Source: Pelomyxa schiedti (taxonomy: Eukaryota; Evosea; Pelobiontida; Pelomyxidae). Taken from it: a stretch of DNA of 64,000 nt. The notes under the pieces were generated by a model. It saw only the letters and a program-made list of their open reading frames with translations. It ran no database searches and was not told where the DNA came from. Numbering within the stretch: the stretch's first letter is position 1; every line of letters begins with the position of its first letter. The DNA is taken from NCBI GenBank assembly GCA_020536535.1, contig JAHLWZ010000183.1, positions 55,818 to 119,817 of the forward strand, read 5' to 3'. Below, piece by piece: positions 40,401-51,847 of this stretch. The translations under genes were made by a program, and so were the position numbers.

Positions 40401-41097
40401 ACCAGAAATTCTGCCATGCCGAGTGACATCATAACCAATTTGCTTGCTCAAGCACTAAGTGCAGTGTGTCATCTCGAAAGAGCTCACATTGTTCACAGGT
40501 GCAATGGCACTCTCTTTTTCTTTTTCTTGTTAATGACTCAACAGGGACATCAAAGAAGACAATGTTCTTGTTGATCCAGCCACACACAAGCTTACCTTGA
40601 TCGACTTTGGAGAAGCTGAAGAGTGCACAGGTGATGACTTGGAGGCCACAATTGTGAGGACCGCAGGCCAAGTTTGGGGCAACACCGGGACCATGCCACC
40701 AGAGGTCAGTGTGCTATCACAGGACTTGGTGAGGATGTCCCGGGCATCCTGTGTGTTCTCGTACTCCAAGTGTGACTCGTTCTCACTTGCACTCACGTTC
40801 TACAACGCACTGCTTCCACCAACCAAGAAGTTCATTGGCCAGTTCAAACAACACATGAGCACATTCAACCCTTCTATGCTGCCACCTCTTGCTGCACAGT
40901 GGAACAATAGCAATGCCGCTGTTGCCTCCCCGGGACCAACACCAGCAAAAGCATATTTATCAGCATCAGTGTCATCAGCAGCAACACAAACAGAAAGAAA
41001 AACAACCAGTATGTTGCTGCTTGGAATGATGTCACCTGACCGCACCACAAGATTGTCTGCTTCTTATGTGCTCGAAACACTCAACACCAGTCTTTGA
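37464..41097 (+). CDS. Rho-like GTPase / Ser-Lys-rich linker / coiled coil / protein kinase fusion
   Basis: Five exons: 37464-37670, 37744-39867, 39910-40205, 40250-40498, 40545-41097. Residues 1-205 are Rho-family like: G1 GDEGVGKRTL has Arg where Thr/Ser binds Mg; G3 is IDSPNEF instead of DTAGQE; VSAKWYPQMKHFLPHA and VGTQTDLRDNRET (G4 NK/TKxD altered) follow; a Rho insert is retained; G5 is MECSSVDGYG. Nucleotide hydrolysis is doubtful. A linker of about 450 residues, full of serine runs, Lys and Val, belongs to the family seen at both window edges. A coiled coil (KELQEAKEKLKLLEDRNSAL) precedes the kinase: LGSGSNAATFQ, MAMKVLF, HIVHRDIKEDNVLV, LIDFGEAEE and GNTGTMPPEV. The catalytic residues are present. 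The two large exons make the fusion unambiguous. Confidence 0.9.
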
Positions 41098-41220
41098 TGC
41101 AAAACAACACCCGTACAAAACAAAGAGAATCTCACATGTAGTTTTTACTGAATTACCCAAGTGTGAAGAGAACGGCTCATCTCCATTCCAAAAAAAAATA
41201 AAAAACCCAAAGGGGAAGGA

Positions 41221-42597
41221 ATGTTGGGTGTTGGTGGTCCGGGGATGATGTCGCAGTCTGCGACACCGGCGAATGTAGCGGTGGGTCCTGTCACATCTAC
41301 GACCACGTCTGCCAGCAGCTGCGCCATGATGACGACCGGCACTCCCATCGGCGTTGTGAACGTTACTCTGTTGAAAAAAAAGATCCACAAGGTGGTGTCA
41401 TCGCCCTCGCTGAGAGGTTTGTCTGTCTCGGTTTCGTTTCGTTTTGTTTCGTTTCTGTGTTTTGAAGTATGCATGCACCAAACGTACTACAAAGACTCTT
41501 TCCAAAGTGTGGATCCTTCTGTTGCAGCGCTAATAGAGCTGGCTCTGGAAGAAAGAATTCGGAATGTTTTTGTGGAACTGGTCAAAGCTTCCAAACACAG
41601 GTTCTTTTTCCTTCTGCGTGTGCTTGTTTGTAGGGATCCCTAACGGGTTTTCTTTCTTCCCTTTTCAAGGGCCGACTTGGAGCCAAAGCGCACATTCAGA
41701 ACCATTGAAATATCAACTCCCAAGAATGTTTTGATCGAATTACAAGAAGACGAAGAAAAGGAGGAGCGCTTAAGACAAGCCCGCCTTCAACAAACTCAGA
41801 GTTCCGCTCGTGCTGTGTGGGCTCATTGTTATTTTACCATCACTTATGGCTCATAGCAAGAAGATATAAGAAAAAAGTCTGAGCCCGAAGCAAAACACAA
41901 GTTGGAAGAAGAGGAGGAACTGCGTCGCAAGTATCTCACACTTTTTATTTGTCTAGTTTCACTTATTCCCGTTACTTGCTTTTTCTTTCCTTCAAATCAT
42001 ATCACACTGCCCTCGTCAAGTCAGAATGAACGCTTCAAATCAAGCGGCACTTCAAGCTGTGGGAGAAAGACAACGCAGGACATGTACGCTGATAACCATT
42101 GGTATTTCTTTAACATTTCAATCAGTATTCACAGAACGCGAGTATACCCAGTTGCAGAAGCTATTTGAACTGAAGAAAAAAGTACTCAGAAATCGATTTA
42201 CAAAGTTGACATAGGGCTTAGAATATGCCGTTAACAGCAGAGCAAGATAGACAGTATACACAGTTGCATACTCTCTTTGTGAAAGCGAGACAACAGCAAA
42301 TAAACAGGCTAGAAGCTGACCAAAGAAAAGCTGAAGAAGAGAGGAAAAACGTCTCTATGTTATGAAATAGACTCTGCCCTGATGTTCTTTAGGAAATGGA
42401 AGCGAGAGTCATACGACTAGTTACCCTCAACGATTGCTTGTTTTGCCAATACATCATAGGCCCGCAAGTCATACAGAAGTTCTTGCGTAAAAGAATAGGA
42501 AAGGTATTGCCCCGTGCACTTGTACCTATCCCTAACACCAGGTTTTTTATTTTTTTTTTTGCAGGCAGCCGCCCTCCAACAAGATAAACAAAGCTAA
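41221..42597 (+). CDS. TAF4: TFIID subunit TAF4, short form
   Basis: Start at 41221; about seven exons, the middle ones only partly resolved. Matching pieces are VTLLKKKIHKVVSSPSLR, SVDPSVAALIELALEERIRN with VFVELVKASKHR (TAF4 histone-fold helix pattern), ADLEPKRTFRTIEIS, an acidic-basic helix, RMNASNQAALQAVGERQRR and VTLNDCLFC near the end, which fits the TAF4 C-terminal motif. TAF4 pairs with TAF12 in the TFIID core. The protein is much shorter than the animal homologue, lacking the long N-terminal and TAFH regions. Two intervening stretches, EYTQLQKLFELKKK (near 42140) and QYTQLHTLFVKARQQ (near 42265), look like a duplicated exon. The stop is at 42595-42597. Confidence 0.75.
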
Positions 42598-42718
42598 GCT
42601 CCCTGTGTATTTGGGAATAACCAACAAAATACCCACCTTCAATCCATTTTTCACACCTCGCAAATTATTTTTTGCACATCAAAACAGTCCGCAAGCCACT
42701 GGGGAATAGAGTCGTTGC

Positions 42719-43930
42719 ATGCTCCGGCGGTGGTTTGGTGACCCCACGCCGTACCCTGCCTATGTCTCTGCCTACGGGTCGCGATCAATACAAGTTCGTG
42801 GTCATGTCATCAGTCACGGCAGCAAATGGCGCCGCGGTGGTTCTTCTCCACAACTGTCTGAATTGAGTGCGACCCCAGACTGCAGGCTGGGCAGAGTCAT
42901 GGCCCAAAGGTGGACATATATGACCGGCTGTTATCGCTGACATTGGTGGCGGCAGGACCAGAATTGGCTACAGTAACAATGAATTGCCACCTTTCGACAT
43001 CCTGTCTCTTCAATTATACCCGCCCATCTGATTTCTTTTTTTGGGGTTGGAGCAATATCATCAACGTCAAACAGTACTTTTTTCTTTCAGAGACCACATG
43101 GTAATCTCAGAACGGGCAAGCGCTATTGGCTCTGTATTCCACTGGAAGAACATCTGGCCTTGTTGTGGACTGTGGTGCATCATATATCACAAGAGCGGCA
43201 CCATTTTTTGAAGGTGCAAGGGCCATCAGGAAGTGAATAACTCCTTGGCTCCTCGGCCCTGATTTGATACAGTTTTCTGCTATATGCCCAATTTCACCGG
43301 AGCCAATGTTTTCCCCAATACGTATTGAGTACTTCCTCCAGAACCGTCTGGAGCCTGATCCAAAGGAACGTATACAAAGCATTTGCTATAATGCAATCAG
43401 CAGTTGCCAGACAGAGCTCCAAAAAGTGACTCCTCCCTGAAACTTTGACTATGACACGAATATCAAATCTGACCCACCTTCACCAAAAGTACTTGCTGGT
43501 GGAAACTCTCTTTCCAGTATTTCCAAGTCGAGTCACCAAAGAAATTAACCAGCTCTGGCACCAAGGTTTCCGCTATTAATCTAAAAAACTCTTGCCTGAA
43601 ACGAAAGCCACCAGAGGCAATAACACAGGTTTCTACTTAGGTTAGAGGCGTAACTCATCCCAACAGAGCCTATGCTTCTTGGCTAGGTTCTTCCCCGATA
43701 TCTTTCTTCGGAGGTTTTGTATTTTTTATTTGTAAAAATAAAAATAAAAACAACAACCAGCCAAACACTCCAAACTGGCCAAGATGTATCACCAGGGAGC
43801 TAATGGAATCAGGGGACCCAGAATTGGTCAATCAAATGCTGACCTGGGCCAATGAAAAACAAAAAGATCTTGACCAGAAAGAGAAATGGGAGATTCGATT
43901 TCGGCGAATAAATAAATCACGGGCCGGATC
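42719..43930 (+). CDS. Divergent actin-related protein, possibly a decaying gene
   Basis: Pieces of an actin fold occur in order on the plus strand: RWFGDPTPYPAYVS near 42727, ALLALYSTGRTSGLVVDCGA (about 43107-43170, the strongest match to actin subdomain 3), AAPFFEG, RIEYFLQNRLEPDPKERIQS, then VLAGGNSL and FPVFPSRVTKEINQL (about 43480-43560), AYASWLGSSPISFF near 43650-43700 and CITRELMESGDPELVNQ near 43780-43830. The last four track actin's LSGGTTMFPG, KYSVWIGG and EYDESG segments. Between VLAGGNSL and FPVFPSR the frame shifts by one base with no room for an intron. The N-terminal half is poorly conserved. It may be a true orphan ARP with sequence errors or a pseudogene. The exact 3' end near the next start is unclear. 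Confidence 0.55.
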
Positions 43931-43947
43931 TCGGCGTCCGCGCGAGG

Positions 43948-46820
43948 ATGGCTTTCTTCACCCAGTCCAATCCATTACTGCAACAACACCAACAACAAAG
44001 CGTACCCATTGACGAAGACGTTGTGCTAGATGGATGCGAAGATCCCGCCCCGACGACTGCTGCGGCAACTTACGTACCCACTTTCACGACGACTGCGTAC
44101 TCGTCGGCATCGTCGGCACCAAAAGCGACGCCGCCGAAGCAAAAGATGACGGCCGTTGAGGCATACAACCTCAGCAAAAAAAGTAACAGCAACGGCAACG
44201 GCAATAGCAATGGCAACGGTAAAAGTACCAGCGCAAGCAGAAGCAATGGGGATACTGCCGAAAATAGCAGTGGCGGGAGTGACGACGAGAACGAGAACGG
44301 GACGAGCACTTTGATGGACATGAAGTGGGTCGAGGATCCCAGAGGTTGGTGCCAATGTGGCTGCAGCGCCACGATGTGCGTTATTGTGGACACCAACTTC
44401 CTGCTGGATTCTTTCGTTACAGGAGGGGGAGGAAGCGGCGGCGGCGGCGGGAAGAAGGAGGAAGTTGGGGGGCTGTCGTGGCTCAAGAGGACCAAGGGGA
44501 AACTATGGGGGCACGTGTCTGCTGCGTCTCTGGTTTTGTTGGTGATACCTCTTGTTGTCGTGGGGGAGCTCGATAAACTAAAGGTTCCTCCCTGCGGGGA
44601 AGTCATGTAACTGGAAGACTGTTCTATCTAGAGCTTATTACTATTTTCAGAGAGCTTATGGAAAAGATCACTTAAGACGGACTATCACAGAGGTGAATCA
44701 CTACCTCCTTAAACTTCTCAAATCACATGATAATGACCTGAGATGCCAACGCATAAATGAGGATGATTTCAATGATAAAGTTTGTACATGTCATTTATAA
44801 TACTGCACTTACTTCTTCTGTGCCTTCTACTTTCCCCACTCTTTTGTTTAAAAAAAAAAAAGGGAACGTCTCCAGATGATGGAATCCTTCATTGTTGTCT
44901 TTGGTACAAGGACCATGTAATGGGGGGACATCCTTACAGTGTCGTACTTCTTTCCAATGACCGCAATTTACTTGTGAAAGTGCATGCCCATAAAGTGGGA
45001 GATGTCGACTCACTTCTCAACCCGTCCACTAGGGGTATGAATCTTAAATAGTTTTTCCCGCCCTCTTAAAACCCTGCAGCCCCAAACATACTCCCGAGTG
45101 AGCCATCTCCACTTTACCTGAGAAATGTTCCTGAAAAGACCACCAAACCTCCGGATGAGATCAAAGCCAAAGCCACACAAAGTGAGGATATACTAATGGA
45201 AGGAGAGACTGGAGAAAAGACTGGAGCAGCACCAACAGTCCAAATTCCTAATATCCCACCCCAATCACATCTAAAGGCACTGCCCCCTTCCTCATCACTC
45301 TTACCGCCTTCGCGGCCGGGCCTGTTACCATCCACTGCACGGTCATACCTATTACCATCCCCTTCACCATGCCCAACCCAAAATCAGTATCAGGTCCTTC
45401 CTTCCAGTACCCCCACCCAACTGGATAACAAACTTCTTGAGCAGTCATTCCTTGATAAATTGCACGAATTGGATGTGCAACAATCGGTAGAACGTCAACA
45501 ATTATGCCTGGCACAAGAGCTACAGAGGAAGAGTCTGCAACAACAATATCTAAATATACACCAAACTCCAATATCCCACCCTTCATTTCCAACGCAACCC
45601 GAGACATCTTATTCTGAAGTCAGCACCCTTGTTCAACAATTCCAACCTCAGGCAGTACCATCCCCAATGAACAACTTCCCTGAAATTCAACTGAAGGATC
45701 AAGTACAAAAAAGCAAGCCTTTGGTCAATATTTACTACCGTGAAGATTCGCAATCTCACACTTCTTCTAACTGTGATTCACACCAGCCTTCTTCACACAT
45801 AAATTACAGCGATACGCACAACCGTTCCTCTAACAGTGATTCACACCACCACTCTTCGGACAGAGATTCGCTCCAGCAGTCTCCACACGCATCTCACTTT
45901 GATCACTTCCGTCATAATCCACACCTCGGTAAACAATACGCGACGTATGCACCATCACAGCCTCCACCTCCACCTCCGCCTCAACCTCAACCTCAGCATC
46001 TGCCTCCGCCTCCGTCTTCGTCTTCGTCTTCGACTCATCCTCATCCTCATCCTAAGCCTAAGCCTCAACCTCAACTTCCACCTCAACTTCAACCTCAACT
46101 TCTGCCTCAACCTCAACCTCAACTTCTGCCTCAACCTCAACCTCAGCCTTACACCCCCGGAATTTCATCTGAAGTGCCAATTATGCAGTATTACCTTGCA
46201 AGATTGAATACAATCACAGTACTTCTAGTCACTGAAAATAAGCCTCTAAGTGTGATGTTAAGGATTTCAACTTGTATTACTCTGCACTCACTGAATTGAC
46301 TGGCATCGCTCTGTTTCAGCATTTAAAGGAAACATTTGGCCAGGTATGAGTATCTTTTCTGTGTGTCTTCCTTAGTGTACTTCAGTACCTCTCCAATGCT
46401 TTACCGAAACAACTGCACCCCCCATGGACAATGCCGGTAATCAAAAGGATTATGGATAAATTCCGAATTTCCTGTTTGAACACAAGGTTTGGGGCCCACA
46501 GTTTAGTTTAGCACCCAAATACAATCACACTAAGCTCCACACAACAAAACAGGCTGCAACCTGGGGCCATTAGCCTGTGTGACCGGCTTATTAGTCTTGC
46601 CAATGTCATACAAGCCGAGGCATTGTACAACATCAGGCTGTGTCCGCCACACCAGAGTCAAGCCTCACAACTCGCTGCAGTAAACACCCTCGCAGTCCAG
46701 CTTGTGCACTGCGTGGTTCCGCACGACCGATTGACCTTTGACCCCTGCACCGGAGACGTCACAGTTGCATTCGACGTACCAATTGTAGCGGATTTCCGGA
46801 CCTTCTCGAGCGACCCGTAA
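43948..46820 (+). CDS. SWT1: SWT1-like PIN-domain endoribonuclease
   Basis: About six or seven exons from the ATG at 43948. A low-complexity N-terminus (Thr/Ala, then Ser-Asn-Gly-Asn repeats) precedes a PIN domain with acidic residues at the expected places: VIVDTNFLLDS, VIPLVVVGELDKLK, a helical segment, DDGILHCC and VVLLSNDRNLLVK. This order matches Swt1, a nuclear endonuclease in mRNA quality control. After it comes a long Pro/Gln/His/Ser-rich region (45200-46200). The C-terminal exons (FNLYYSALTELTGIALFQHL, ISLCDRLISLANVIQAEALY, LVHCVVPHDRLTFD) probably correspond to the conserved Swt1 C-terminal region. A Gly-rich loop near 44430 interrupts the PIN fold. Stop at 46818-46820. Confidence 0.82.
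45959..46148 (+). repeat. CCTCAA/CCTCCN hexamer tract in the SWT1-like coding region
   Basis: Degenerate CCTCAA and CCTCCN repeats encode Pro-Pro and Pro-Gln runs over about 190 bp, probably disordered and length-variable. The mirror frame on the minus strand gives Arg-Leu-rich ORFs that are artefacts. Confidence 0.85.
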
Positions 46821-47228
46821 AAAGAACACCGGAGTTCAGCTCTGTTCACGTGCTTTTCTGTTAGACGAAACACTACTTTGTTGTCGGCCTAAAAAAAACC
46901 CCCTTCCAGTTCGCAAAAAAACCAAACACCAAAAACACCCACAGGCTACTTGGAGACGTACAAGAAACAAAAGTAAGCAAAGAACTTTCGTTGGCGATGG
47001 CAGCCTCGATGCGATGCCAAGCAGGTCATAGTTCCATGAAAATTTTCGTGGTTATTACCTGTTTGGCGTCGTACCGAGGCTGCTCTGCCATCCTTCCACG
47101 TGAGTGAGACCAGCAAAGTTGCTCTGCACGGTAATACTACACTAGGTTAATTGCTGTTCCTTTGTTTGAAAAACTCTTCTTGTTTGTTGTCACAAAATGT
47201 AGAAAACAAGAACAATACATTTTATTGT
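46821..47228. other. Convergent intergenic interval, no gene seen
   Basis: 408 bp lie between two stop codons facing each other. A-rich runs near 46892-46940 and ACAAAATG-type sequence near the receptor stop are consistent with 3' processing signals, but no precise site is called. Confidence 0.5.
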
Positions 47229-50200
47229 TTATTCTGTTTGTTGCTTTTCACAAATGGGGGCAAACATGCCCACAATTTCACTGAAATCGGGTCGCTCGCT
47301 GGGGTTTTGAGCCCAACACCGACACATCAAGTCCTTGGTAGAGGGAGGAATTCCATCTGGGACCGGAGGCCTTGTACCTCCACAAACAGCTTGTATCAAT
47401 CCTGTTTGCGTGTAAGAAAAGAATAAGCAGGGCCGAACCCAACCGTAGGTAGATTTCTGGTCGCTGTAGGCCTCCTGCTGCGTAATGATGCACCAAATAA
47501 GAACACCGTAGGAATACACGTCTGCTTTCCAATCGTATGCCTTGGAGCTCAGAACTTCTGGTGCAGTAACTACATGTGTGGTGAGTATCAACGCCCTCGG
47601 TGTTTTATGTGCACTTACATGCAAGTGTGCCCACACACGCTGTGTATTTGGCTGTTACAGAAACATCAGTGGCAATTCTCGCTGTTCCGAAATCACTTAT
47701 TTTGATATGCTGCTTGGCATCTGGCGAGAGAGTGGATATCAGTACCTTGGAAGAGTTAATCTCATTTAAAATGGGGGCAGTACATTTGCTGGTTTTAAAT
47801 CCCGATGGAGAACACGGTTTCTGAATTAAAAAGTTTTACAAAAAAACAAAAACGAACACGGAAAAACCTATGCAAGAAACACATCCCTTGGGCTATTTCC
47901 TCGGATATTCGCATCTTAGTTTTTTTCAGGAGAAAAAAAAAATACAGAAAAGTACCTTCATAGCCCAATCCAGTGTTTGCTTTTGAAGAAGAGAGTCCAA
48001 GTTTCCCATCTCCATCATTTCCTAAGTTGTAGTGAGCATAATGGGATAATACTCTTAGGAAAAACCATCACTATAAAGCAGTGTTCAGGGGAGAGACAGA
48101 AGCCATAAAATGTCCTGATAGAAGTTCTTAGGGATGACGACTTTGTGAAAGTTTACACAGTAAAGGGAGATCGCAGCATCATTGAAATCTCAATTTCATT
48201 TTCCACGCTTTCTCTGGCCGATTCAGCTCCAAAATACCAGGTGGGAAATGCCTTAAATGATGTAAAGTGAAGGTCATTTTGTGAAAGATGATACCTTTAC
48301 GGCAACATCAAAACCACGCCAGGTTGCTTTGAAGACCTGTTTGCAAGATCAATTGTATACAAGTGTTTAAACTCTACATTTCCTGTGGTTCCTTCCCCAA
48401 TTTTATCTCCTGATTTTGATAAGAGATAAAGAGCAACCTAGAGTATACCAAAGACTATCTCGTCAGCATCCAGCTTCAAAGACTGTTCTACACTTGCAGT
48501 GACGGGAAGAATTATATTAAAAGGAATGTCTAAAAGGTAATAAATAGGCATAAAAATGACGGGCATATTACCAGAACATGTTATAGTAACGTTAAAGGAG
48601 AGCTCTGCTGTGCATTTTGGAACAATGCGGAAGTGGAAAGTGTGACTCTCTCCCTAATATGGAATTGAGACAGTTAAATATAAGCTCAAATGGAAGTGCC
48701 TTGCCAATGTGCTTACTACTTGGTTCTATTTTCAAATCGTACTTGTAGACTTTATCTGGGCATTGGAAAGTAAACTCTCGGGACCGCTTTGATGTGTTGG
48801 TCAACACAATGCTATCGTGGCTCTCTTTATCCAAGGTAAGCAATTTGTCTTCAGTCCCAAATGTGATTTCTTTCTTGTCAAAAAAACAACCGTATTCCTC
48901 TCTTTCCCACGCAAATTTACTGGTAGGTATCAGTGAAAAAAAGATTGCCAGACAGAAGAAAGTACCAAATTTCAGAGTTTACCTGCGAGAGATCAGTATA
49001 TTTATACGGATTAGATCTCTTGTAATGCCGTAAAATAAGTATGGCAGCTAATCCTCCAACTAGAACAGTAACAATTGCAACACCCAAGAAAACAAGTGGT
49101 CCAACAATTGCTTTGGAGGAGTGACGAAGGTGAGTTAGCTTTCCACAAATTATGTACGAACCTAGCTGACAGTTGCGTGATATGGGATCGGTTACATCCC
49201 AGAATTGAGCACAGCGGCAGGAATCAAGACAACCATCACCCCCATCACTAAAAACGAGGTAGTATGAGAAAAGAAATGCTCAACGATACCATTCTTCATA
49301 TGTGTCCACAACACTATTGTTGCAAGCTGGGCACTTGATAAGCTTCTTTTAGTTAGTAGGCGGAAAATGAAACCTGGTCCACATGAAGGTTGTGGATTGG
49401 TGTATGGCGTGAACCCATCTTGGCAGGTGCAATCCTCCAGACAGTATACACCACCGTCACTATCAAAGTAATGAATCAAGGCTAAAATAATGAACCTTGT
49501 TACCACTGTTCAGGGATGACTGCTATGCCATCCCCACAGTCTAAATTGCGGTAATAAGGGGAAGTGAACAAGATCATATGTACCTGGAATGCAATCTACA
49601 CCATAAGGACCCATTATTCCCGAAGAACTGTATCCGGAGTCACAGTGACAATTCCAACTGCACCCCAAGCCTCCATCACAATCTTCTGAGGAATCAACAT
49701 AGTGGTTTCCGCAAACTCCTTTGCATGTATCGGAATTGACAGATAATAGGTTGTGAAAAAAACCTGGATTGACACATGCCGTGGTGCTACTGCACACTTG
49801 CGATTGATTGCAACAACCCCAGACTGTGGGGTTACAGCCTTGTTCCAGTGATGTACAATTGCAATCCGGATCCATTACACCACAGGAACAGTCACACCCG
49901 TCATGTGCGTTGTAGTTTATAGAAGCGCATGTCCAGCCAGGAACTTAACAAAGTCAACCAGTGCTTTGTTTATTATTTATTTTTGGAAGAACTTACTTAC
50001 ACAAAGGGCATCTTTACAAATTTGTCCTACACTGCAATTTGGGGAGCTGGGACCCACTCGATCACATGCTGGATCTGACACGCCACACATACAACTACAA
50101 ACATCATCAAAGTAGCTCTCATTACTGCATAGCCATGCCACCGGAGCTAGTAGATATGTTGGATCTAGTATCTTGAGGAAAGGGATATACCTCCACAAAT

Positions 50201-51542
50201 CCCGCTATGGCAAGACTGCTGGGAGTCGGGGCACCCATAAACAGGTTGTTCAACATAGTTGCCTAGTACGGTCAATGGAAACTAGATAAGGGTCAAAGTA
50301 CAATCAGGATCTGGAGAGCCACAGGAGAGTGTGCCACATTGACAGCCGTCACCACTGCCATAGTCACATCTTGTGCATGTTCCAGGAACAACTGCCCACA
50401 TGTAAAAATAAGTTTTTCTTAGTTTGTGACTACCTGAACAAGTTCCATTCCAAATACAGGAATGATCAAGAGAAGAGGCACAACCTACGATCTTAAAAAG
50501 GTGGGTTTTGTCTTAAATCTGAAAGGAATGTACGGGTAGCCGATCGTTATAGCAATCAAGATCGAACAATCCACATCCACAGTTGCAGTAATTCCCGTCA
50601 TTCCATTCAGAGGGATCGCAAGTCCATGCAGGTGGCAGTGTGTTGCTATCTTTATTTGGTGAGTGATTTCCCAGCCTCCACACACCACACCATGTATTCC
50701 AAAAGTGGAAGCAATTAAGCCCTTGAAAGGCACTCCATCTTGAGACCGCAGCCATAGTGGAGACCAGGCCTGGGAGCGATTCACACGGAAGTAGGAAGTT
50801 GCAACTTCCACTGTTGGAGTAAGCACTACGCCAGCCCACCCAACCTGGGTTTCATTGAGAGAAGGATCACAAAAATTAAAGCTGACGCCAACGAAGACTG
50901 TGTAGTCCCACACTGCTGCAATGGACTAAGCCAAGTAACACAACAAATGGCTGGCTTACTGAAATTGGCGTCAGAGACGTTGACAGACTCAAAATTTTCT
51001 CCAACCAAACTCAGACTAGAGAAGGGCAAACTGGCAGGGACTCCATTATCGTCCTCATATAAGGACAATTGAATTTTATCAGTGAGCATAGATGTTCCCA
51101 CAAAAATGCATATCTACGAGAAACCACCATTAAAAACAAAAGAAAAACTTGCAAACAAGGAGAGAAGGAGAGAAACCGAAGTAAACTTCCATGGAGGGTG
51201 AGGCACAGTGACAAGCTGCACCCACTCCCCACGCGAACCCGTGCACCCAACGGGCGGATCACAGCACTCATAATCCACGGTCAAGTAGTCTGGAATGGGG
51301 CAAACTATCGGCCCCAATGAATCCGGCGTAGATCTCACGCGATCCCTCCACCGATCTCGCACGGCGAGATCTTTCTTCGCAACATGCGTAGTTTCGTGTC
51401 GCGTTTCTACGTTGCTGCTGCCTGGCGTATTCTCGTGCAATTGGGTCTTGGCCGGAACGCACACCACCCCCAACTCCACACACATCATTATTAATGCCAA
51501 TGTCAGCCCGTAGATCCAACGACGACCCCGGAGCGCCGTCAT
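47229..51542 (-). CDS. Transmembrane receptor kinase with Cys-rich ectodomain (TMK-like)
   Basis: Many exons from the ATG at 51542. A signal peptide (IYGLTLALIMMCVELGVVC) is followed by an ectodomain, then Cys-rich modules of the type DPDCNC...GC...CCNQSQVC repeated across about 49190-50480. A transmembrane helix (IVGPLVFLGVAIVTVLVGG) lies near 49040-49110. The juxtamembrane region (SIVLTNTSKRSREFTFQC, KYDLKIEPSSKHIGK) resembles that of Entamoeba transmembrane kinases. The kinase is complete: KIGEGTTGNVFKATWRG, VAVK, MEMGNLDSLLQ, VLHRDLKPANVL, KISDFGTARI, PEVLSSKAYDWKADVYSYGV. Catalytic residues are intact; it is a TKL-type Ser/Thr or Tyr kinase, the specificity not being readable. The ligand is unknown. 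Some ectodomain exon joins are approximate. Confidence 0.82.
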
Positions 51543-51847
51543 TTCCGAAAACGCCAAGAAAAAGGAAATACAAGCGATACGAAATCAAAAGATGCCAATT
51601 TTTCTTGTTTCACAAAAAGCTGAAAATTGCTGGGCTGTTGTATCCAGATATCCTTGGACATGACAATCTGGTTGGCCAATGTTATGTTCACAGTGGCTTG
51701 GAGGGGAGCTTCCCCTCCATTTGTGTTCCAAAAATACAAGTGGTTAAAGGTGCTTGGAGGCAGAGGCCCATGAATTGTATGCAAATGATGTAGTAGTAGT
51801 CAGAGGCTTTCTTTGTAAATTTGACTCCTTCAGTGAGTGGGATGAGT
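51543..51847. other. Interval between receptor-kinase start and 7TM receptor end
   Basis: About 305 bp hold the upstream region of the receptor kinase. A short minus-strand open stretch (51600-51784, with HLYFWNTNGGEAPLQ) could be an alternative last exon of the 7TM receptor or an upstream exon of the kinase. I cannot support either firmly. Confidence 0.4.

Noticed and set aside
43107-43382. Minus-strand open frame opposite the actin-related gene
   Set aside because: The plus strand matches actin at several ordered positions; the minus frame matches nothing I recognise.
45955-46140. Arg-Leu repeat open frames on the minus strand
   Set aside because: They are the mirror of the CCTCAA hexamer tract coding for Pro/Gln in the SWT1-like protein.
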